Assembly (NCBI GenBank): GCA_021731145.1
Contig: JAKFXX010000016.1
Span: forward strand, 1 to 62,151
DNA: 62,151 nt
Direction: 5' to 3'
From: Gammaproteobacteria bacterium
GTDB lineage: Bacteria; Pseudomonadota; Gammaproteobacteria; Ga0077554; Ga007554
The notes under the pieces are model-generated. The model was given only the letters and a program-made list of their open reading frames with translations. It ran no database searches and had not been told where the DNA came from. Positions 16,319 to 26,261 of the stretch are shown here, piece after piece. A program made the translations under genes and the position numbers. The stretch's first letter is position 1; each line of letters opens with the position of its first letter.

Positions 16319-17410
16319 TCAAACATTAAACCTGAAATGCATGACATCGCCATCCTGCACGATGTAGTCCTTGCCTTCCAGGCGCCACTTGCCGGCCTCT
16401 TTGGCGCCTTGTTCGCCCTTGCCAGCGATAAAGTCGGCATAGGCAATCACCTCGGCGCGGATGAAGCCTTTTTCAAAGTCGGTGTGGATCACGGCCGCTG
16501 ATTGGGGTGCGGTGGCGCCGATGGAGATGGTCCAGGCGCGTACTTCTTTTACCCCGGCGGTGAAGTAGGTTTGCAGGCCGAGCAACTGGTAACCGGCGCG
16601 GATCACGCGGTTCAGGCCTGGCTCCTCCAGTCCCATGTCTGCAAGAAAATCGCCCTTTTCGGCGTCGGAGAGTTCGGCAATCTCGGACTCTATGGCGGCG
16701 CATACGGGCACCACTGTGGAGCCTTCCTGTGCCGCGAAGGCGCGTACCTGGTCGAGATAGGGGTTGTTCGCAAAGCCGTTTTCCGCGACATTGGCGATGT
16801 ACATGGTCGGTTTTACGGTGAGCAGGTGCAGGTCACGCAACAGCCGCTGCTGATCGGCATCCAGCCCGAGCGAGCGTATCGGTTTGGCCTCGTTGAGGCA
16901 GGCGAGCACTTTTTCCAGCACAGCCTTTTGCGCGACGGCCTCCTTGTCACCGCCCTTTGCCGCCTTGGCGCAGCGCAGTAATGCCTTTTCCGCCGTTTCC
17001 ATGTCCGCCAGCGCCAACTCGGTGTTGATCACCTCGATGTCGCTGAGCGGATCAACCTTGCCCGCCACATGCACCACGTCGCTGCTTTCAAAGCAGCGCA
17101 CCACATGGGCGATGGCCTGGGTTTCACGGATGTTGGCGAGGAATTTGTTGCCCAGTCCCTCACCCTTGGACGCGCCAGCCACCAGGCCCGCAATGTCCAC
17201 GAATTCCATGGTGGTGGGGAGTATACGCTGCGGCTTAACAATGGCCGCCAGTGCGTCGAGGCGCGGATCGGGCATCGCCACCACGCCGACGTTTGGCTCG
17301 ATGGTACAGAACGGATAGTTTTCCGCCGCAATGCCCGCGCTGGTCAACGCATTAAAGAGGGTGGACTTGCCTACATTGGGTAGGCCGACGATGCCGCATT
17401 TGAAACCCAT
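16319..17410 (-). CDS. ychF: Ribosome-associated ATPase YchF (OLA1)
   Basis: A 363-residue Obg-family P-loop protein that hydrolyses ATP rather than GTP and is linked to ribosome function and oxidative stress. It begins [21 protein letters not shown] (Walker A), has [19 protein letters not shown], the NVAEN segment replacing the GTP-specific NKxD, and the C-terminal TGS domain ending [14 protein letters not shown]. Normal length. It follows pth as in many gammaproteobacteria. Confidence 0.97.
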   Translation of the reverse strand: MGFKCGIVGLPNVGKSTLFNALTSAGIAAENYPFCTIEPNVGVVAMPDPRLDALAAIVKPQRILPTTMEFVDIAGLVAGASKGEGLGNKFLANIRETQAIAHVVRCFESSDVVHVAGKVDPLSDIEVINTELALADMETAEKALLRCAKAAKGGDKEAVAQKAVLEKVLACLNEAKPIRSLGLDADQQRLLRDLHLLTVKPTMYIANVAENGFANNPYLDQVRAFAAQEGSTVVPVCAAIESEIAELSDAEKGDFLADMGLEEPGLNRVIRAGYQLLGLQTYFTAGVKEVRAWTISIGATAPQSAAVIHTDFEKGFIRAEVIAYADFIAGKGEQGAKEAGKWRLEGKDYIVQDGDVMHFRFNV

Positions 17411-17477
17411 AAGTTTTCCTTTAAGCCATGAAAAGCAAAAGCACGGAAGGGTTGCTGAAAATTAAAAAATTCTGAAT

Positions 17478-18056
17478 TTATTCAGCAGGTGATTTGCTAT
17501 GCAACTGGTTCATTGCCCGCTGCGCTTCGCCGCATAGCAGTTCCGGCATCACGGCCAGAGCGGCGTCGATGGCCGAGTCGATCTGCTGCCGGTCCGCCAG
17601 CGAGGGGCGTTGCAGCACATAGTCGACAACCTGTTCCTTGCTGCCGGGATGACCGATGCCGATGCGCAGACGCATAAAATCAGCGCCTAGCCGAGCGATA
17701 ATATCGCGCAGGCCATTGTGCCCGCCATGCCCGCCCCCCTGCTTGAGGCGCGCCACGCCCGGCGGCAGATCAAGCTCGTCGTGTACCACCAGGATGTTTT
17801 CAGCAGGTGTTTTGTAAAAACCGGCCAGGGCAGCCACCGATTGCCCGCTACGATTCATGAAGGTGGCGGGCTTGAGCAGCCAGCAATCGTGACCCGCGAG
17901 GGAGATCTTGCAGACGTCTCCCTGAAATTTGGACTCGGGCCTGAATGTGCCGCCCCGACGTGCCAAGGCGTCAACAAACCAGAAACCGGCGTTGTGCCGT
18001 GTCTGTTCGTAATTACCGCCAGGATTACCCAGGCCGACAATCAGATCAATCGGCAT
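17478..18056 (-). CDS. pth: Peptidyl-tRNA hydrolase
   Basis: Pth releases tRNA from peptidyl-tRNA dropped by the ribosome. The 192-residue product begins [24 protein letters not shown], with catalytic His in RHNAGFW and Asp in [11 protein letters not shown], plus [10 protein letters not shown]. The ATG at 18056 gives the standard N-terminus. Upstream in-frame sequence is a tandem repeat with no Pth character and is excluded. Confidence 0.97.
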   Translation of the reverse strand: MPIDLIVGLGNPGGNYEQTRHNAGFWFVDALARRGGTFRPESKFQGDVCKISLAGHDCWLLKPATFMNRSGQSVAALAGFYKTPAENILVVHDELDLPPGVARLKQGGGHGGHNGLRDIIARLGADFMRLRIGIGHPGSKEQVVDYVLQRPSLADRQQIDSAIDAALAVMPELLCGEAQRAMNQLHSKSPAE

Positions 18057-18075
18057 CGACAACACCCTTCTTTCC

Positions 18076-18126
18076 GACGCACATGGATGTGCTAGTGCCG
18101 CTAGAGGCAGGACGCCGGTCGCGGCC
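18076..18126 (-). repeat. Dispersed hairpin repeat, copy 2a (tandem)
   Basis: First unit of a perfect 51 bp tandem duplication just upstream of pth. On the minus strand it contains GGCGTCCTGCC, AGCGGCACT and the hairpin GCACA-TCCA-TGTGC. Confidence 0.85.
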
Positions 18127-18177
18127 GACGCACATGGATGTGCTAGTGCCGCTAGAGGCAGGACGCCGGTCGCGGCC
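18127..18177 (-). repeat. Dispersed hairpin repeat, copy 2b (tandem)
   Basis: Second unit, identical to 18076-18126. Being perfect, the duplication is probably recent. It lies between rplY and pth. Confidence 0.85.
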
Positions 18178-18249
18178 ATGGTTATGCAATAGCACTTTGG
18201 CCCTGCTTGATGACCGATGTTACGCGCTTACTTCCCTCTCCCCAACCCT

Positions 18250-18277
18250 CTCTCCCGCAAGCGGGAGAGAGGGAAAA
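18250..18277. repeat. Intergenic palindrome after rplY
   Basis: CCCTCTCTCCCGC and GCGGGAGAGAGGG pair perfectly across two bases. This type of purine/pyrimidine palindrome is a common dispersed element in proteobacteria and may also act as an attenuator between rplY and pth. Confidence 0.7.
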
Positions 18278-18288
18278 GTATGGGAAAA

Positions 18289-18921
18289 TCAACCTGCGGC
18301 AGGTTTCGCAGCCGCAGCCGCCGCCGCTTCTTCCACACTGCCGCGTGGCACATGGATAGAGGCTACTGGCAGGTCATGCTCGGCACCGTGAGTCAGCGCA
18401 ACGACTTCAACGCCCGTTGACAGTTTGAGATCGGACAGATGCACTGCCTCGTTCACATGCAGGTTTTTCAGGTCAACTTCAATGAATTCCGGCAGATCCT
18501 TGGGCAGGCAGGTAATTTCCACGTCAATCATGAGATGGGAGACAATGCCGCCACTCTGCTTCACGCCCGGCGCGATGTCGGCGTTAATAAAGTGCAAGGG
18601 AACGTGCATGCGGATTTTTTCGTTTTCGTTAATGCGCAGGAAATCCATGTGCATGACGCGTGGCTTGCTGGGATGCCTTTGCACATCCTTGAGTACGGCG
18701 CGCTCCGTCTGCCCATCGATGTTGATGGTCAAAACGTGAGAATAAAACGCCTCGTGCGCCAGGCTCTTGAGAACCTCATTATGATTGAGGTTGATATAGG
18801 TGGCGTTTTTGCCCACGCCATACAGCACGGCGGGTACTTTGTTGTCATGACGCAGGCGGCGGCTCGCACCTTTCCCCAGGTCATGACGCGCTTCGGCGAC
18901 CAGTTCAAAATTGATGCTCAT
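18289..18921 (-). CDS. rplY: 50S ribosomal protein L25, CTC form
   Basis: L25 binds 5S rRNA. The 210-residue product is the long form: an N-terminal L25 domain (LGKGASRRLRHDNKVPAVLYG) followed by the C-terminal beta domain (VPLHFINADIAPGVKQSGG and DLPEFIEVDLKNLHVNEAVHLSDL), with an Ala-rich tail. It lies in the conserved prs-rplY-pth order. Confidence 0.96.
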   Translation of the reverse strand: MSINFELVAEARHDLGKGASRRLRHDNKVPAVLYGVGKNATYINLNHNEVLKSLAHEAFYSHVLTINIDGQTERAVLKDVQRHPSKPRVMHMDFLRINENEKIRMHVPLHFINADIAPGVKQSGGIVSHLMIDVEITCLPKDLPEFIEVDLKNLHVNEAVHLSDLKLSTGVEVVALTHGAEHDLPVASIHVPRGSVEEAAAAAAAKPAAG

Positions 18922-19006
18922 AGTGTTTCTCCACAGTTGCTGAAAACGCCCTCCCTTGCGACCAGGGAAGGCAAAGTGCAGGGGCGAACCCCAACATAAC
19001 TTAAAA

Positions 19007-19957
19007 CTAATCCATATAAAGCGAGCTGACCGATTCTTCCGCGCTGATGCGGCGCATGGTCTCGGCGAGCATGGTGGCGACGCTCATCTGGCGGATCTTG
19101 TGGCACGCACGGGCTTCGGGCTTGAGCGGGATGGTGTCGGTGACTACCATCTCATCCAGTACGGAGTTCTCGATGTTTTCCAGCGCGCGTCCCGACAATA
19201 CCGGGTGCGTGCAATAGGCCACCACTTTGGTGGCGCCGTGCTCCTTGAGCGCCAGCGCAGCCTGGCACAGCGTGCCTGCGGTATCCACCAGGTCGTCAAT
19301 CAATACGCAGGTGCGGCCTTCCACCTCGCCGATGATGTGCATCACCTTGGCCTCGTTGGGACGCGGGCGGCGCTTGTCGATAATCGCCAGATCCACTTCC
19401 AGATGCTTGGCCATGGCGCGTGCCCTGACCACGCCGCCGACGTCGGGTGATACCACCATCAGGTTCGGGTGCTCCTGACGCCAGATATCGCCAAGCAGTA
19501 TCGGCGAGGCATATACGTTATCCACTGGCAGATCAAAAAACCCCTGGATCTGATCGGCGTGGAGGTCAATGGTCAGCACCCGGTTCACCCCGACGCTACT
19601 GATCATATTCGCCACCACCTTGGCGGTGATCGGCACACGCACCGAACGGGGGCGCCGGTCTTGCCGCGAGTACCCGAAATAGGGAATCACTGCGGTGACC
19701 CGGTACGCCGAGGCGCGGCGCATGGCGTCCGCCATCACCAACAGCTCCATCAGGTTGTCGTTGGTCGGTGCGCAGGTCGGCTGGACGATGAACACATCCT
19801 TGCCGCGCACGTGCTCCATGATCTCGACCATGATCTCGCCATCACTGAAGCGGCCCACGTTGGCTTTGCCCAAGGGCATGTTCAGGTGGCTGACAACATC
19901 CTCCGCCAGGCGTGGATTGGCGTTGCCGGTGAAGACCATCATCCTGCTGTCGGTCAC
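19007..19957 (-). CDS. prs: Ribose-phosphate pyrophosphokinase
   Basis: Prs makes PRPP from ribose-5-phosphate and ATP for nucleotide, histidine and tryptophan synthesis. The 316-residue product has [16 protein letters not shown] at the start, the [10 protein letters not shown] segment, [10 protein letters not shown], and the PRPP-binding loop [13 protein letters not shown]. The GTG at 19957, after GAGAGGG, gives the usual length. It lies between tRNA-Gln and rplY. Confidence 0.96.
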   Translation of the reverse strand: MTDSRMMVFTGNANPRLAEDVVSHLNMPLGKANVGRFSDGEIMVEIMEHVRGKDVFIVQPTCAPTNDNLMELLVMADAMRRASAYRVTAVIPYFGYSRQDRRPRSVRVPITAKVVANMISSVGVNRVLTIDLHADQIQGFFDLPVDNVYASPILLGDIWRQEHPNLMVVSPDVGGVVRARAMAKHLEVDLAIIDKRRPRPNEAKVMHIIGEVEGRTCVLIDDLVDTAGTLCQAALALKEHGATKVVAYCTHPVLSGRALENIENSVLDEMVVTDTIPLKPEARACHKIRQMSVATMLAETMRRISAEESVSSLYMD

Positions 19958-19988
19958 AGTAGGCCCTCTCGCAACATTAAAGCATGTA

Positions 19989-20063
19989 TGGCTGGGGTGC
20001 CAGGATTCGAACCTGGGAATGCCGGGATCAAAACCCGGTGCCTTACCGCTTGGCGACACCCCA
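19989..20063 (-). tRNA. tRNA-Gln (UUG)
   Basis: On the minus strand TGGGGTG pairs with CACCCCA as the acceptor stem, the anticodon loop TTTTGAT contains TTG, and the T-arm is CCAGGTTCGAATCCTGG. The CCA end is encoded. Its place between ispE and prs is conserved in gammaproteobacteria. Confidence 0.95.
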
Positions 20064-20067
20064 ATAA

Positions 20068-21060
20068 TTAGTTCAACTTAAACAACGGGGATTGATTCAT
20101 CCCTTTCGCAACAAAACCCTGCCAGGCTGGCGGCAGGTGTTCCAGCGCCCGGTGGGCGGCTGCTTCATCTTCAAAAGATACGAATACGCACGCCCCAGTG
20201 CCGGTCATTCTGGCCTGCCCGAACTGCGACAGCCAGCGCAATGCCTCGGCGACCTGCGGATAGTGTTCACACACTACCGGCTCACAGACGTTTATGCCTT
20301 CGCCAGGGAGAAAGCCGCTTATTTTGATGGCTGGGAGGTTCCGTGTCAATTCCGGGGCGGAAAATATCTTGGCGGTTGAGACGTGACAAGGGGGTGCGAC
20401 GACCAGATACCAAGGTTCTTCCACGTCTACCGGTGTCAATTGCTCGCCTACACCTTCGGCCCAGGCGGCGTGACCAAGCACAAATACCGGCACATCCGCG
20501 CCGAGTTGCAGGCCCAGTGCCGCAAGCCGTTCAACCGGCAGATTCAGCCCCCACAGCTTGTTTAAGGCGACGAGGGTGGTGGCGGCGTCGGAACTGCCCC
20601 CGCCCAGTCCGCCGCCCATTGGCAAATGCTTTTCGATGTGGATATCAACGCCGCGCAGGGACGTGCCAGTGCAGCGAGAGGGCCGCTCCAGCGCATCCGG
20701 CAACTGCTCCCTGCGTTGCTCTACCTCCGGCATCCATGCCGTCGCCTGCTCTCGCGGCACTTGTCCATCCCTGGACGGCGCAGGATGCCGGGAGTCGCCG
20801 CCCAATGCCAGATCCAATAAGGGCGCCCCCGCTTCCCGCAACAGATGCGCGGCGCGCACCGTCAGATCATGCTCTGGGGGCACGCCGGGCACATCGGTGA
20901 TGCGCCGGATCACGCCATCGTCGCGGATAATGAAATACAGCCAGTCACAGCGATCAATAAACTGGAATACCGTCTGAAGCAGGTGATAGCCGTCAGCACG
21001 ACGCCCGGTGATATGCAGGAACAGGTTGAGCTTGCCCGGCGCGGGCCATGCCGTCGTCAT
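20068..21060 (-). CDS. ispE: 4-diphosphocytidyl-2-C-methyl-D-erythritol kinase with an internal insertion
   Basis: IspE phosphorylates CDP-methylerythritol in the MEP isoprenoid pathway. The GHMP-kinase signs are [21 protein letters not shown], the ATP loop [15 protein letters not shown] and [11 protein letters not shown]. The product is 330 residues, about 45-50 more than usual, because of an extra segment at about residues 80-136, between the LLREAGAP helix and [11 protein letters not shown]. The extra segment is rich in Arg, Pro and Gln and is encoded partly by a copy of the dispersed hairpin repeat. The flanking motifs are intact, so activity is plausible. The ATG at 21060 overlaps the lolB stop. 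Confidence 0.95.
   Translation of the reverse strand: MTTAWPAPGKLNLFLHITGRRADGYHLLQTVFQFIDRCDWLYFIIRDDGVIRRITDVPGVPPEHDLTVRAAHLLREAGAPLLDLALGGDSRHPAPSRDGQVPREQATAWMPEVEQRREQLPDALERPSRCTGTSLRGVDIHIEKHLPMGGGLGGGSSDAATTLVALNKLWGLNLPVERLAALGLQLGADVPVFVLGHAAWAEGVGEQLTPVDVEEPWYLVVAPPCHVSTAKIFSAPELTRNLPAIKISGFLPGEGINVCEPVVCEHYPQVAEALRWLSQFGQARMTGTGACVFVSFEDEAAAHRALEHLPPAWQGFVAKGMNQSPLFKLN
20729..20790 (+). repeat. Dispersed hairpin repeat, copy 3 (inside ispE)
   Basis: Begins GGCATCC and ends GGATGCC, which can form an outer stem. The inner part has CGCGGCACT and the hairpin GTCCA-TCCC-TGGAC. It aligns with copies at 3894 and 18076. It is read in frame within ispE. Confidence 0.7.
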
Positions 21061-21680
21061 CAACCCAAATCCCAACGGTCGATCACCAGCCGTACTTGCA
21101 GGTGGGGGTTGTTTATTGTCAATTTGTGCGGCAGGTCAATGCCATTGACCCGGGCATAGCGCGCATACTCGATGTGCCAGCCGGATTGTTCGAAAAACAA
21201 TGGGCGGCCTGCCTCATCCAGGCCTTTTTGCGCGGTGGTGCGCGGATCGGGCAGCCCCCGCACCCAGTAACGCAAGCCCGTTACCGGCACGCTCCAGCCG
21301 GCGTGTTCGCGCAACAGGGTTTCCGCATCGTTCGCGGTAAAAGACTGGCCGTCGGCGAGCCGCATTAACACGCTGCCCCGATCCCCTGTAATTTGTACCG
21401 CGCCTTGGCCCAGCGGGCCTATCAGGTTGAGGGTATAGGCTTCTGCCTGCTGCGCCCAATGCAGGGTCGCGCTCCAGTTTTCATTCTCGTTATGCACGGC
21501 GATGCGGCCCGTCAGCGTCCAGTCATGTAACGCTGCAAGCGTCTGCTGCCGCGCCTGTTCTAGCGCGGCAAGGTCCGCTGGCGCGGCGACGGGGAGGCGA
21601 GGCGGGGTGGTGGCGCAGGCCACCAGCGCAACCGCAAGGCCGCACATTGACAACCAATGGATCGCCGCGGTTGATTTCAC
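21060..21680 (-). CDS. lolB: Outer membrane lipoprotein LolB
   Basis: LolB accepts lipoproteins from LolA and places them in the outer membrane. The 206-residue product has a lipoprotein signal ending [11 protein letters not shown], then [29 protein letters not shown] and [18 protein letters not shown], all LolB-like. The GTG at 21680 overlaps the upstream TPR stop as GTGA. A longer upstream frame exists but would place the signal peptide internally. Confidence 0.93.
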   Translation of the reverse strand: MKSTAAIHWLSMCGLAVALVACATTPPRLPVAAPADLAALEQARQQTLAALHDWTLTGRIAVHNENENWSATLHWAQQAEAYTLNLIGPLGQGAVQITGDRGSVLMRLADGQSFTANDAETLLREHAGWSVPVTGLRYWVRGLPDPRTTAQKGLDEAGRPLFFEQSGWHIEYARYARVNGIDLPHKLTINNPHLQVRLVIDRWDLG

Positions 21681-23404
21681 TGCCCAAAACGTCGCATTGT
21701 TTCGAGCAATACCTTGTGATCGGGTGCCGTCTTGGCGGCGCGCTGCCATACATCCTTTGCGCCCTGCTGATCGCCCGCCACCCACAGCACCTCGCCCAGA
21801 TGCGCGGCAACCTCCGGATCCTGGCCCTGCTCGAAGGATTTGCGTAGCCATTTGATGGCTTCTTCGTTATTGCCCAGCTTGTGCTGCACCCAGCCCATGC
21901 TGTCCATGATGGCGAAGTCCTGGGGGCGCAGCTCCAGGGCGCGTTTGATGTAGCCCAGCGCCTCCTGGTAACGGTTGGTGCGGTCGGCCAGCGTGTAGCC
22001 CAGGGTGTTGAGCACAGGCGCATTATTTGGTTCGCGCTTGATGATGCTGGTCAGGTCGCGCTCCAGAATGTCCAGCCTGTCGAGTTTTTCCGCCGTCAGT
22101 GCGCGGCTATAGAGCAGCTCGGGATTGTCCGGTATTTCCGTCAGTGCTGCGTCATACAGCTCCATGGCCGGGGCGTACTGCCCGGCCTGGTATAGGATGT
22201 TGCCTTCCGCCAGGTAAATGCGCAGCTTCTGGCTGGGATCGGCAAAGCCCAGGCCGCGCAAATGGTCGCGCGCGCCCTCAATGTCTCCCTGCCGCGCCAT
22301 TACTTCGGCGATGCGGATCTGTGCGGACAGATAATTTTCCCCCGGCGGCACGGCGGCGTACCATTGCTTTGCGGCGTCATAGTCTTTTTTCTCTTCCGCG
22401 ACCACCCCAAGATAAAAGCCAGCCTCACCGCTGCGTTTCGGCTGTTTGTTCAGTTGGGTCAGATAGCCTTCCGCCTTGTCCATATTTTTGAGGTCGATAG
22501 AGAGCAGGGCGGCGCCTAGCAGCACGTCGGCGTTGTCCGGCGCCTGTTTTAGCAGCGCCTCAAATTGGGTGAGCGCATCCGCGTGGCGGTTGGCGCTTAT
22601 CAGGGCGCGGGCGTAGGCCAGGCGCAGGGGTATGTCGTTAGGCTGCTGTTTGATGACGGCATCCAGGATCTGTAGAGACTGGGCGGTATCGCCGCTCAAT
22701 TGCAGGATACGCGCCTTCAGAACCAAGGCGTTGGGCCATTCCGGCTTGAGGCGCAGGGCTGCCTCCACGGCGCTGCGTGATTTGTCCAGCGCTTCTGCCC
22801 GTAGCGCAAGCTGGCTGTAGTTAAGTTGGGCAAATGGGTCATCCTTGTGCTTGCTGACGAGTTTTTCCATGGTTGCAAGCGCGGGCTTGTTGTCCGGGAG
22901 GTTGGCAAGCAGCGTGGCGACCATGCCAAATCCGTGATCCGGGGTGGTGGCTTGTTCAGCCACCACCGTCTCCAGGTGTTCCACGGCGGCGTCTATTTTC
23001 CCCTGCTTGATGAGCACTGCGGCGATCAGCAGTCGTGCCTCCAAGTTGCCAGGGTCCTGCTCCAGCCATACTTTGGCGGATTCCAGCGCCCTTTTGTCGT
23101 CGCGGGTAAAAACCGCGATGCGCGTGGCGCGTTCGGCGATTTTTGGGTCGTTGGTCGTGCGAGCCAGGCGCTGATAATATTCTGCGGCGACATCGTAATA
23201 GCCGCGTTGCGCTGCCATTTCGGCCACGAGCGCCTGATAGATCGCTTCCGGCGGCGCGGGTAGGGTTTTTGGTAGCGGTTTGGCGGTTTTGGCCGCGGGT
23301 GTGTCGCCCGGTGCCGCTGCTGCAGCGCCCGGACGGGCTGTCGCACAACCTGTCGCGAGGGTGGATATTCCAAGTACAGCCACAAATAAAGACAGGATTT
23401 TCAT
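21677..23404 (-). CDS. Tetratricopeptide repeat lipoprotein
   Basis: A 575-residue envelope protein with a lipobox (LGISTLATGC) and at least ten TPR-like helical pairs, for example YYDVAAEYYQRLARTTNDPK, GNLEARLLIAAVLIKQGK and NRYQEALGYIKRALELRPQD. It resembles the large TPR protein commonly upstream of lolB, which probably serves as a scaffold in envelope assembly. It starts the lolB-ispE transcript and is divergent from hemA. Confidence 0.9.
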   Translation of the reverse strand: MKILSLFVAVLGISTLATGCATARPGAAAAAPGDTPAAKTAKPLPKTLPAPPEAIYQALVAEMAAQRGYYDVAAEYYQRLARTTNDPKIAERATRIAVFTRDDKRALESAKVWLEQDPGNLEARLLIAAVLIKQGKIDAAVEHLETVVAEQATTPDHGFGMVATLLANLPDNKPALATMEKLVSKHKDDPFAQLNYSQLALRAEALDKSRSAVEAALRLKPEWPNALVLKARILQLSGDTAQSLQILDAVIKQQPNDIPLRLAYARALISANRHADALTQFEALLKQAPDNADVLLGAALLSIDLKNMDKAEGYLTQLNKQPKRSGEAGFYLGVVAEEKKDYDAAKQWYAAVPPGENYLSAQIRIAEVMARQGDIEGARDHLRGLGFADPSQKLRIYLAEGNILYQAGQYAPAMELYDAALTEIPDNPELLYSRALTAEKLDRLDILERDLTSIIKREPNNAPVLNTLGYTLADRTNRYQEALGYIKRALELRPQDFAIMDSMGWVQHKLGNNEEAIKWLRKSFEQGQDPEVAAHLGEVLWVAGDQQGAKDVWQRAAKTAPDHKVLLETMRRFGQ

Positions 23405-23692
23405 TTAGCTACTCCGCAACCAATCATTGGCACAAGTGTCACATATTATGGTCCGCAAGTCTGCACCCCCCTTTCCCATGCGAAGGATAGCCTGCTATAT
23501 TAGCCGTTTGCATGTGTTCAGGGTCTGTTCATCAATTAAGTGTTACATTTGCCCTATCTTCGACGGAGGGCTCTGCCGTGTAATCCCGTGAGCGGCATTC
23601 GGATGCAGCACTTGATTCTATACAGACTCTTTAACCAGGCTGGGTAATTGTCAGCCGCAAGGTGTTTGTTTTCATAGGGGCGGATAAGTTCA

Positions 23693-24955
23693 ATGCGCCT
23701 TTTGGCCGTCGGTATCAATCACAAGACAGCGCCCGTGAATATACGGGAGAAAGTCGCGTTCGCGCCTGAGCGCCTGCCCGAGGCGTTGCGCGACCTCACG
23801 ACAGGTTGCCGTGCCAACGAGGCGGCGATCCTCTCCACCTGTAACCGCACCGAGCTGCTGTGTTGCGCCAATCAGGCCAACGAGGATGAAATCGTTGACT
23901 GGCTGGGGCATTATCACCATCTCAGAAGGGATGAGGTCGCCCCCTATGTGTATCTTTACCCGGAGCAGGACGCAGTGCGGCATATCCTGCGCGTCGCCAG
24001 TGGCCTGGATTCGCTGATCCTTGGCGAGCCGCAGATTCTCGGTCAAATCAAAACCGCCTATGCCACCGCCATGCAGGCCGGCACCGTCGGCACCACACTG
24101 GGCAGACTGTTCCAGCACACCTTCTCCGTTGCAAAGCAGGTGCGCACCGATACGGCCATCGGCTCCAGCCCGGTATCCGTGGCGTTTGCGGCCGTCAGCC
24201 TGGCGAAACAAATTTTCGGTGACCTCTCCAAGCAGACCGTGATGCTGATCGGCGCGGGCGAGACTGTCGAGCTGGCGGCGCGTCATCTGTATGAAAACGG
24301 CGTTGGCCGCATCATCATCGCCAATCGCACACTGGAAAAAGCGCACGCGCTGGCCAGCGAATTCAATGGTTATGCCATTGAGCTTGGGGAGATACCCACG
24401 CATTTGGCGGAGGCCGATATCGTCATTTCCTCCACCGCCAGCCCCTTGCCGATTCTGGGCAAGGGCGCCGTGGAGCGGGCGATCAAGGTGCGCAAGCACC
24501 GCCCGATGCTGATGGTCGACATAGCCGTGCCGCGCGACATCGAACCCGAAGCGGGCGACCTGCGCGACGTTTATTTGTATACGGTCGATGATTTGCAGGA
24601 GATCATCCAGGAGGGCCTTAAATCCCGCCAGGAGGCCGCCAAGCAGGCTGAAGAGATTATTGATGTTCAGGTGACACACTTCATGGGCTGGCTGAAATCC
24701 CTGGAGGCCGTCTCCACCATCCGCGCCTATCGGGAGCAGGCCGAACGCATCCGTGATGACGAGATTGAAAAGGCGCGCCGCCTGCTGGCGCGCGGCGGGT
24801 CACCCGAAGAGGCGCTGCAACTGCTGGCGCGCGGCCTGACCAACAAGCTCGTCCACACCCCCAGCACGCAAATGAAGCAGGCCGGTTTCGAAGGCCGTAC
24901 CGGGTTGCTCGACGCGGCGCGCGAATTGTTTGATCTAAAAAGTCTGGATACCTGA
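23693..24955 (+). CDS. hemA: Glutamyl-tRNA reductase
   Basis: HemA reduces glutamyl-tRNA to glutamate-1-semialdehyde, the first step of the C5 tetrapyrrole pathway. The 420-residue product starts [20 protein letters not shown], has the catalytic Cys in [12 protein letters not shown], the NADPH-binding [17 protein letters not shown], and [11 protein letters not shown]. Supply of heme suits the cytochrome genes elsewhere in the window. It is followed four bases later by prfA. Confidence 0.97.
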   Translation: MRLLAVGINHKTAPVNIREKVAFAPERLPEALRDLTTGCRANEAAILSTCNRTELLCCANQANEDEIVDWLGHYHHLRRDEVAPYVYLYPEQDAVRHILRVASGLDSLILGEPQILGQIKTAYATAMQAGTVGTTLGRLFQHTFSVAKQVRTDTAIGSSPVSVAFAAVSLAKQIFGDLSKQTVMLIGAGETVELAARHLYENGVGRIIIANRTLEKAHALASEFNGYAIELGEIPTHLAEADIVISSTASPLPILGKGAVERAIKVRKHRPMLMVDIAVPRDIEPEAGDLRDVYLYTVDDLQEIIQEGLKSRQEAAKQAEEIIDVQVTHFMGWLKSLEAVSTIRAYREQAERIRDDEIEKARRLLARGGSPEEALQLLARGLTNKLVHTPSTQMKQAGFEGRTGLLDAARELFDLKSLDT

Positions 24956-24959
24956 CCCC

Positions 24960-26042
24960 GTGAAACCTTCCATACGCAGCAAGCTCGAAGGTCTTTCCGA
25001 ACGCTTGCAGGAGATTAGCGCCCTGCTCGCCGATTCCGGCACCATCAATAACCAGGATCGGTTTCGCGCGCTCTCCATGGAATATGCTGAAATCAACCCG
25101 GTGGTGGCGTGTTTTGACCGCTACAACGCCGCGCTCGATGACATTGCCGCTGCCCAGGGAATGTTGCGCGACAAGGATCCTGAAGTGCGGCAGATGGCCG
25201 AGGAGGAAATCAAGGACGCGCGCGCCCGGCAGGAGACGATGGAGCAGGAGCTGCAAAGGCTCCTGCTGCCCAAGGATCCCCATGACACCAGCAACATCTT
25301 CCTTGAAATTCGCGCCGGGACTGGCGGCGATGAGGCCTCCATCTTCGCCGGCGACCTGTTCCGCATGTATGCGCGCTACGCCGAAAAACAGCGCTGGCAG
25401 GTGGAAATCCTCAGTGAAAGCCCTGGTGAGCACGGCGGATACAAGGAAGTCATCGCGCGCATCATCGGTCACGGCGCCTATTCGCGCCTCAAGTTTGAGT
25501 CCGGCGCGCACCGCGTGCAGCGCGTGCCCGAGACGGAGGCACAAGGGCGCATCCACACCTCCGCCTGCACCGTGGCGGTCATGCCCGAGGTCGCCGAGAT
25601 CGACGAAGTGGCAATCAACCCCGCAGATCTCAAGGTCGACACCTTCCGCTCTTCCGGCGCGGGCGGCCAGCACGTCAACAAAACCGACTCCGCGATTCGC
25701 ATCACGCACTTGCCCAGCGGCATCGTCATCGAATGCCAAGAAGAACGCTCCCAGCACAAAAACCGCGCCCGCGCCATGTCGTTGCTGCAAGCCAAACTAT
25801 TGAGCACGCAACGTGAAAAACAGCTCGCAGAACAGGCCCAAACTCGCCGCCTGCTGGTCGGCAGCGGCGACCGCTCGGAACGCATCCGCACCTACAATTT
25901 CCCCCAGGGCCGTCTCACCGACCACCGCATCAACCTCACCCTGTACAAGCTCGCCGACATCGTGGAGGGTGACCTTGATCCGGTGCTCAATCCGCTGAGC
26001 AGTGAATACCAGGCGGATCTGCTGGCAGCGATGGGGGAGTGA
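24960..26042 (+). CDS. prfA: Peptide chain release factor 1
   Basis: RF1 terminates translation at UAA and UAG. The 360-residue product has the GGQ motif in [17 protein letters not shown], the [21 protein letters not shown] segment, and a domain 2 anticodon-like region. GTG start. The methylase gene prmC, often next, is absent here and a signalling pair follows instead. Confidence 0.97.
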   Translation: MKPSIRSKLEGLSERLQEISALLADSGTINNQDRFRALSMEYAEINPVVACFDRYNAALDDIAAAQGMLRDKDPEVRQMAEEEIKDARARQETMEQELQRLLLPKDPHDTSNIFLEIRAGTGGDEASIFAGDLFRMYARYAEKQRWQVEILSESPGEHGGYKEVIARIIGHGAYSRLKFESGAHRVQRVPETEAQGRIHTSACTVAVMPEVAEIDEVAINPADLKVDTFRSSGAGGQHVNKTDSAIRITHLPSGIVIECQEERSQHKNRARAMSLLQAKLLSTQREKQLAEQAQTRRLLVGSGDRSERIRTYNFPQGRLTDHRINLTLYKLADIVEGDLDPVLNPLSSEYQADLLAAMGE

Positions 26043-26213
26043 AGCTTCTGTGGCGTGCCGGGTGACCGGCTCAATGCCTCAGTATATTTGTTTCTCTCCG
26101 GCTGAGTGGGTGTTGCAGGCTGATTGCAATTGCCCCGCACCAGGGATAGTGTAAAAAGACCTTTATCTTCTTGAGTTGCATCATCAGCCGGCCATAAAAC
26201 CAGGGAGGGCGCT

Positions 26214-26261
26214 ATGTCTGTCAACTGTGCGGATTGTGAGATGAGTGGGGCAGGCTTGTGA
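26214..26261 (+). CDS. Short leader ORF coupled to the histidine kinase
   Basis: A 15-codon frame (MSVNCADCEMSGAGL) starts after a strong CAGGGAGGG ribosome binding site and ends at a TGA that overlaps the GTG start of the kinase gene (GTGA). The kinase start itself has a weaker site, so the leader could couple or regulate its translation. The peptide contains a CxxC pair. Not a recognised family. Confidence 0.5.
   Translation: MSVNCADCEMSGAGL

Noticed and set aside
18076-18177. Tandem repeat considered as the start of a CRISPR array.
   Set aside because: The two units are directly adjacent with no spacer, and no cas gene is near.
20343-20900. Long plus-strand frames opposite ispE.
   Set aside because: They are antisense to a clear ispE reading frame, are rich in Arg and Pro as expected of GC-rich antisense, and match no family.
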